Positions 19,479 through 22,991 of a stretch of 22,991 nucleotides of DNA are shown one piece after another. Position 1 is the first letter of the stretch, and every line of letters begins with the position of its first letter. A model generated the notes under the pieces. That model searched no databases. It worked only from the letters and a program-made list of their open reading frames with translations, and was not told the DNA's origin. This DNA is from a virus, in IMG/VR virus record IMGVR_UViG_3300037805_000014, positions 1-22,991 of that record; one strand, written 5' to 3'. The translations under genes were made by a program, and so were the position numbers.

Positions 19479-20141
19479 CTACTTATTATCTAATGCTAAC
19501 CAATACAATGTATCACCAGCTGTTACGGATGCAATTGACTTTGATGAAACATCAAAAGCGTATGCATCACTATTACTAAATTTAAAATTGTTAATGTTAA
19601 ACACAAAACTAAATTCAGATTCAATACTACCGTTAGACCTAACGGATAGCTTAAATTCGTTTGAGGTATTATTACTAGTATCAGTCACAGTAAGATCAAC
19701 CTCAGATGATCCATTTGGAGTTACAACCATGCTAGGCACATTCAATGCTGAAGATGCTTTGCGAATGGTCATAAGCTGTTCATGTGTAATGTTAAACTTA
19801 ACAGCAGAATCAGGCATCTTAGGTTCATTCTTAGCAACTACTAAATTGCCAATCTCTGAGAAGAAGTATTTGATACTAGATGTGCCATTACTGATAGCCA
19901 CAAACTTCTTATTTTCATCAAAAGCCAACTCAGGATCTTCAAACATTCCTACTGCTGATAAGAACTCAGGGAGATCGTAGATTCCAAAGTCATAGGGAAA
20001 CTCCTCTAAGATTGGCGACTTGGCCATGATGTTTTTAGACACCCCAACGGTCTTTAACACCTTATCGGTAGTACAAGCTATGTTAGCGTTAATTGTAGCA
20101 AAGTTCTTTAGAACTTCAATTGTTTCGTTACTTAAAACCAT
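19479..20141 (-). CDS. 45: Sliding clamp gp45
   Basis: A 220-aa trimeric clamp (T4: 228 aa) that tethers gp43 to DNA and, in T4, activates late promoters with gp33 and gp55. The start MVLSNETIEVLKNFATINANI parallels T4 gp45 (LKNFATIN), followed by FPYDFGIYDLPEFLSAV and two beta-alpha-beta repeats, ending LYWLALDNK. ATG 20141 has AAGGAG 9 nt upstream and a near-consensus early promoter. The presence of gp45 fits the TATAAATA late promoters in this window. Confidence 0.93.
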   Translation of the reverse strand: MVLSNETIEVLKNFATINANIACTTDKVLKTVGVSKNIMAKSPILEEFPYDFGIYDLPEFLSAVGMFEDPELAFDENKKFVAISNGTSSIKYFFSEIGNLVVAKNEPKMPDSAVKFNITHEQLMTIRKASSALNVPSMVVTPNGSSEVDLTVTDTSNNTSNEFKLSVRSNGSIESEFSFVFNINNFKFSNSDAYAFDVSSKSIASVTAGDTLYWLALDNK

Positions 20142-20169
20142 GATATATTTCTCCTTTTCAATACACTAT

Positions 20170-20198
20170 ATTATACACTATTTCGATGATAAAGTCAA
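20170..20198 (-). promoter_or_regulatory. Early sigma70-type promoter of gp45
   Basis: TTGACT (20193-20198), 17-bp spacer, TATAAT (20170-20175). Predicted start near 20163. The -35 ends just past the stop of the CobS-like gene. Confidence 0.86.
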
Positions 20199-20202
20199 CA
20201 GC

Positions 20203-21312
20203 TTAATAACCATAATCTGTAGTACCAGTATCATTTGGATATTCTCCAACACTCTTCACTGTAGCATCAACTTTTGTGTAAAGATCTAAGAAAGCATCTC
20301 TGGTGTCATCATCGAAACGATTGATACACAGTTGAACAGCCTTATCTCTCTTACCAAAGATGCCAAACGTTTGAACAATGTGGCACAAACGTCTTGTTGA
20401 GATTACCTCATCAATGCCTTCATCCTCATAAGTCTTACGAATGGTATCGGCCCAACCAATTAATAAATCAGCAAATTCATCATCAACCGAGTTAAACTTC
20501 TCCATGTGATTCATAAGAATTTTCTTCTCTGTCTTAGGTGTTGGGTACTTCTGTTCAATTGTAATTGTAAAGCGTTCTAAGAATGCCTCATCTAAAATTG
20601 TAGCAGCAGTAAAGCGACCATCATCAGAACCTTTACCTTTAGTATTGGCTGTAGCAATCGCATTAAACCCTTTAGCAGGTTTAACAACTTCACCAGTCTT
20701 CTTAATAAGAATTGGCTTACCCTCTAAAACTCCTTGAAGAGCCATAATCTTATTAGTTCCACGATCGATTTCGTCGATCAATAATATAGCACCAGCCTCC
20801 ATAGCTTTAATCACAGGACCTTTTTGGAACACTGTTTCACCATTCAATAGTCTAAAGCCACCAATCAAGTCATCCTCATCTGTTTCAGGTGAGATTTGAA
20901 CTCTTACATACTCACGACCAGCTTTAGCACAGGCTTGTTCAATCATGAATGTCTTACCATTACCTGATAAACCTGTCACGAACGTTGGGTAGAATTCTCC
21001 CGACTTAATAATTTTTGATATGTCAGTTGAGTTTCCCCAAGCAACAAATGTATCATCAATCTCTGGAACGTAAACTTCATCATTAGATACAGATGACACT
21101 CCAATGTTTTGTACTGTTGATTTAGCTGATCTGAATGGAACTAGTGCTGCTTCTAAGTTATACACTCCACGTGAAACTTTAGGAAATCTCCTAACATGAG
21201 CAGCAGCTGTGTGCTTACTAACTCCAAGTTCAACTGCAACACCCACAACATCTTTTACTGTAAAATTTACTTTGTTATCCATTTCTGCTAACTTCTTGAT
21301 CACTTGATTCAT
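20203..21312 (-). CDS. cobS: CobS/MoxR-type AAA+ ATPase
   Basis: A 369-aa AAA+ protein. An N-terminal helix-turn-helix-like segment (VKDVVGVAVELGVSKHTAAAHVRRF, about residues 19-43, written here as two helices) precedes the ATPase: Walker A GLSGNGKT (114-121), Walker B LLIDEID (177-183), sensor I TAN (221-223) and FLERF with the arginine finger (about 244-248). Phage copies are usually annotated CobS after the cobaltochelatase subunit, but the MoxR group works generally with VWA-domain partners, and such a partner is encoded just upstream. No cobalamin gene is present, so remodelling of a protein complex is as likely as metal chelation. ATG 21312 has AGGAG 9 nt upstream. Confidence 0.9.
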   Translation of the reverse strand: MNQVIKKLAEMDNKVNFTVKDVVGVAVELGVSKHTAAAHVRRFPKVSRGVYNLEAALVPFRSAKSTVQNIGVSSVSNDEVYVPEIDDTFVAWGNSTDISKIIKSGEFYPTFVTGLSGNGKTFMIEQACAKAGREYVRVQISPETDEDDLIGGFRLLNGETVFQKGPVIKAMEAGAILLIDEIDRGTNKIMALQGVLEGKPILIKKTGEVVKPAKGFNAIATANTKGKGSDDGRFTAATILDEAFLERFTITIEQKYPTPKTEKKILMNHMEKFNSVDDEFADLLIGWADTIRKTYEDEGIDEVISTRRLCHIVQTFGIFGKRDKAVQLCINRFDDDTRDAFLDLYTKVDATVKSVGEYPNDTGTTDYGY

Positions 21313-21346
21313 AATGTCTTACTCCTTTTCTGATTGTTATAATTAC

Positions 21347-21375
21347 ATTATACTCTAAAACGATGGAAAGGTCAA
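21347..21375 (-). promoter_or_regulatory. Early sigma70-type promoter of the CobS-like gene
   Basis: TTGACC (21370-21375), 17-bp spacer, TATAAT (21347-21352). Predicted start near 21340, leader about 28 nt. Confidence 0.82.
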
Positions 21376-21442
21376 CAATTATTTTCAGTTAATTCCCATC
21401 TAAATAAGGTGGGTACTTTAAAGACTACCCAGGTCTATCATA

Positions 21443-21604
21443 TCACACTAACTCTTCTACCACTCCTAACACCTCTGCTGCGATGAGCAAACTAGCTGCC
21501 CACACAAGTGAAAACGGCAATACCGCATATCCTAGGAATCTAAATCCTGATTTAACAAAACTTATAAATTGATGCTTATCTGCATCAGGGTACTCATTTA
21601 ACAT
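21443..21604 (-). CDS. Small membrane protein
   Basis: A 53-aa protein with AAGGAG 4-5 nt before ATG 21604, 8 nt after the VWA-protein stop. The N-terminus is polar (MLNEYPDADKHQFISF); residues 20-49 form one long hydrophobic stretch (FRFLGYAVLPFSLVWAAS, then LLIAAEVLGVV), and the end is EELV. One long or two short transmembrane helices are likely. Similar short proteins occur in cyanophage-type T4 genomes. It shares the VWA-protein transcription unit. Between it and the next promoter (21376-21442) I see only a weak GGGTA/TACCC inverted repeat. Confidence 0.68.
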   Translation of the reverse strand: MLNEYPDADKHQFISFVKSGFRFLGYAVLPFSLVWAASLLIAAEVLGVVEELV

Positions 21605-21612
21605 ATTACTCC

Positions 21613-22991
21613 TTACGCTGCTAACGTATCTGTTATTGTTGACACCAATTTCTTAGTGTGTTTCTTACTCTTACTAAAGCTTCTAAACTGCTTCTTAATA
21701 TCCTTAATGGCAATATCATTACCGTTTTTGTTATCTTTAATTTCAAACTCATCATCACTTCGTTGACCAACTTTTACTACCGACCACGTATCATATCCAC
21801 ACGCATTTTTAGCACTGATAATACCTTCGCTGTTGAACTCTCTATATTTGCGGTTGCTAGCATCGTAACTACCTTCGCCTGATTTACAAATTTTGTAATA
21901 CCCCTCTCTGAAATCATACTTACTTTCAGCTAAGAACAAACACATTACTGTTGCTCCAGTTTGTCTCTTCATCTCCTTAACACAGTTTGTGTATAGCTCA
22001 TCAGTGCTAGAACCCATCACAGCCTTACCATGGAAGTCCATAACAACTTTTGACGAGGTTATATCGCTGTAATTATCGCCATAAACTCTCTTAACGTCAA
22101 TGTAATTAGCATCACCATCAGTCAATACAATAATGTTGGTGTTTTGAATAGCATATCTCGCTTGAAACTTCTTAACAATGGTTGTCAGTAACATAGTGGT
22201 TTCGATTAGAGGAGTTGAACCCATTCTCTCGTATGAACATAAATCGTTGTAATTAACACCCGACTCATACCACGCATTTGAATCTCCAGATAAAACAGCA
22301 GCAGTAAAGAAGTGTTTAATACTAGTATTATATTCGCTCTTAGATAACATGTTGTTAGTTATCTCAACCAACTTTACACGATCAGCTCCTAACATAGATC
22401 CAGCTGTTTTAAAATCTCCACTTAATGTATTATTTGATCCTGAAGTGAATGTATAAATTTCGAATGGAATATTAACCCTCTTGCAAAACTGAGCTAGTAT
22501 AATTGTTTGCTTAACAACGTCAACTATGATTCTAGTCATTGAACCTGACCAATCAACTGCCATTACAATACCATGATTCTTGGCTTGGGCCAATTTAGTA
22601 ACAGTCTTGAAGATGTCTTCAGAGTACTGGTACTGGTGAAGCTTATTGACGTCTAACGAACCCTTCTTAGCTGTTTGTGAACGACTGTATTCGAAAGCAG
22701 CTTTCTTACGCTCGAACTCACGAGCCATAGCCATCACAATCTTTTTTGAATCGTTCATGAATTCGTTATATTTGGTGTTAATATACTCCGACTCATATAC
22801 CTTAGTGTTAATATTACGTTCCTTACGGGCAGCTGACAGCTGTTTATAATCGATTACTAACTTGTTAATATCAGCATCCTTCAAACCGTTACAGAATGCT
22901 GGTTGCTTACCTTCTTCATCCTTTTCTAATAAGTCTGATGAATTGCTTCGTTGAGCTTGATCTGTTAGCGACTCACTTTCATCGATTGGAG
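21613..22991 (-). CDS. VWA-domain protein (CobT-like), 5' end beyond window
   Basis: The frame is open to the right edge, so at least 459 residues are encoded and the true start is outside. The visible part begins with an acidic, Ser/Gln-rich linker (ESESLTDQAQRSNSSDLLEK), as in CobT, then a basic helical region, then a von Willebrand A domain. Its metal-site motif is DWSGS (DxSxS) in GIVMAVDWSGSM, followed about 140 residues later by IVLTDGDAN. Partner of the MoxR/CobS-type ATPase encoded next. In cobaltochelatase, CobT and CobS form the chaperone-like complex; in RavA-ViaA and similar pairs the two remodel other proteins. A TTG at 22884 is not a credible start because coding continues upstream of it. 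Confidence 0.88.
   Translation of the reverse strand, partial: PIDESESLTDQAQRSNSSDLLEKDEEGKQPAFCNGLKDADINKLVIDYKQLSAARKERNINTKVYESEYINTKYNEFMNDSKKIVMAMAREFERKKAAFEYSRSQTAKKGSLDVNKLHQYQYSEDIFKTVTKLAQAKNHGIVMAVDWSGSMTRIIVDVVKQTIILAQFCKRVNIPFEIYTFTSGSNNTLSGDFKTAGSMLGADRVKLVEITNNMLSKSEYNTSIKHFFTAAVLSGDSNAWYESGVNYNDLCSYERMGSTPLIETTMLLTTIVKKFQARYAIQNTNIIVLTDGDANYIDVKRVYGDNYSDITSSKVVMDFHGKAVMGSSTDELYTNCVKEMKRQTGATVMCLFLAESKYDFREGYYKICKSGEGSYDASNRKYREFNSEGIISAKNACGYDTWSVVKVGQRSDDEFEIKDNKNGNDIAIKDIKKQFRSFSKSKKHTKKLVSTITDTLAA

Noticed and set aside
19450-19980. Plus-strand 176-codon frame opposite gp45
   Set aside because: Antisense shadow of the clamp gene; rich in Leu/Ser/Thr with no recognisable domain.
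21411-21430. Inverted repeat GGGTA/TACCC before the CobS promoter
   Set aside because: Only 5 bp with a 10-base loop and no U-tract, so not a convincing terminator.
1-22991. CRISPR array, insertion sequence, integrase or attachment site
   Set aside because: No spaced direct repeats, transposase motifs or integrase signatures were seen; the only mobile gene is the homing endonuclease.

Overview
The window is part of a T4-superfamily myovirus genome. It is AT-rich, and every convincing gene lies on the minus strand, so transcription runs from right (22991) to left (1). The replication genes are T4-type: sliding clamp gp45, clamp loader gp44/gp62, translational repressor RegA, family-B DNA polymerase gp43, UvsX recombinase, DnaB-type helicase gp41 and a DsbA-like DNA-binding protein. 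Accessory genes typical of marine T4-like phages (cyanophages and relatives) are also present: CobS-like AAA+ ATPase, VWA protein, Hsp20, MazG, ThyX and a phosphoribosyltransferase. No host-specific marker such as a photosynthesis gene is visible, so the host cannot be named.

Layout in transcription order. (1) 22991-20203: VWA/CobT-like protein, a 53-aa membrane protein and the CobS-like ATPase. (2) 20198-16996: clamp, a small acidic protein, a CAU tRNA with encoded CCA, DsbA-like protein, gp44, gp62 and RegA. (3) 16981-11014: a deazaguanine (queuosine-type) cluster of QueE, phosphoribosyltransferase, QueD, FolE, a small GIY-YIG nuclease, a divergent QueD-fold protein and a DpdA-like transglycosylase, interrupted by a free-standing GIY-YIG homing endonuclease; a dUTPase/dCTP-deaminase-family protein follows. 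(4) 11017-2399: dNMP kinase, Hsp20, a small protein, gp43, an archaeo-eukaryotic-type primase candidate, UvsX, gp41, ThyX, a run of very small overlapping genes and MazG. (5) 1855-1: behind a T4-type late promoter, three genes (P-loop kinase, PD-(D/E)XK-like protein, KxDG nucleotidyltransferase-like protein) whose N-termini all resemble the T4 capsid-targeting sequence that the prohead protease removes.

Regulation can be read directly. Nine near-consensus sigma70-type promoters, all with 17-bp spacers and eight sharing the form GTTGACYT-N15-GTATAAT, stand before early genes. Copies of TATAAATA, the T4 late promoter, precede the putative packaged proteins, hsp20 and the homing endonuclease. 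Two early promoters lie so close to the start codon that gp43 and the QueD-fold protein probably have leaderless mRNAs. Genes within operons are commonly coupled by 1-4 nt overlaps, often with GTG or TTG starts.

The most interesting hypotheses are a DNA hypermodification system built on 7-deazaguanine (with no QueC in view and a QueE whose [4Fe-4S] cysteine motif is split by an insertion), a small GIY-YIG nuclease coupled to it as a possible analogue of T4 EndoII, and a set of nucleic-acid-processing enzymes that may be packaged in the virion.
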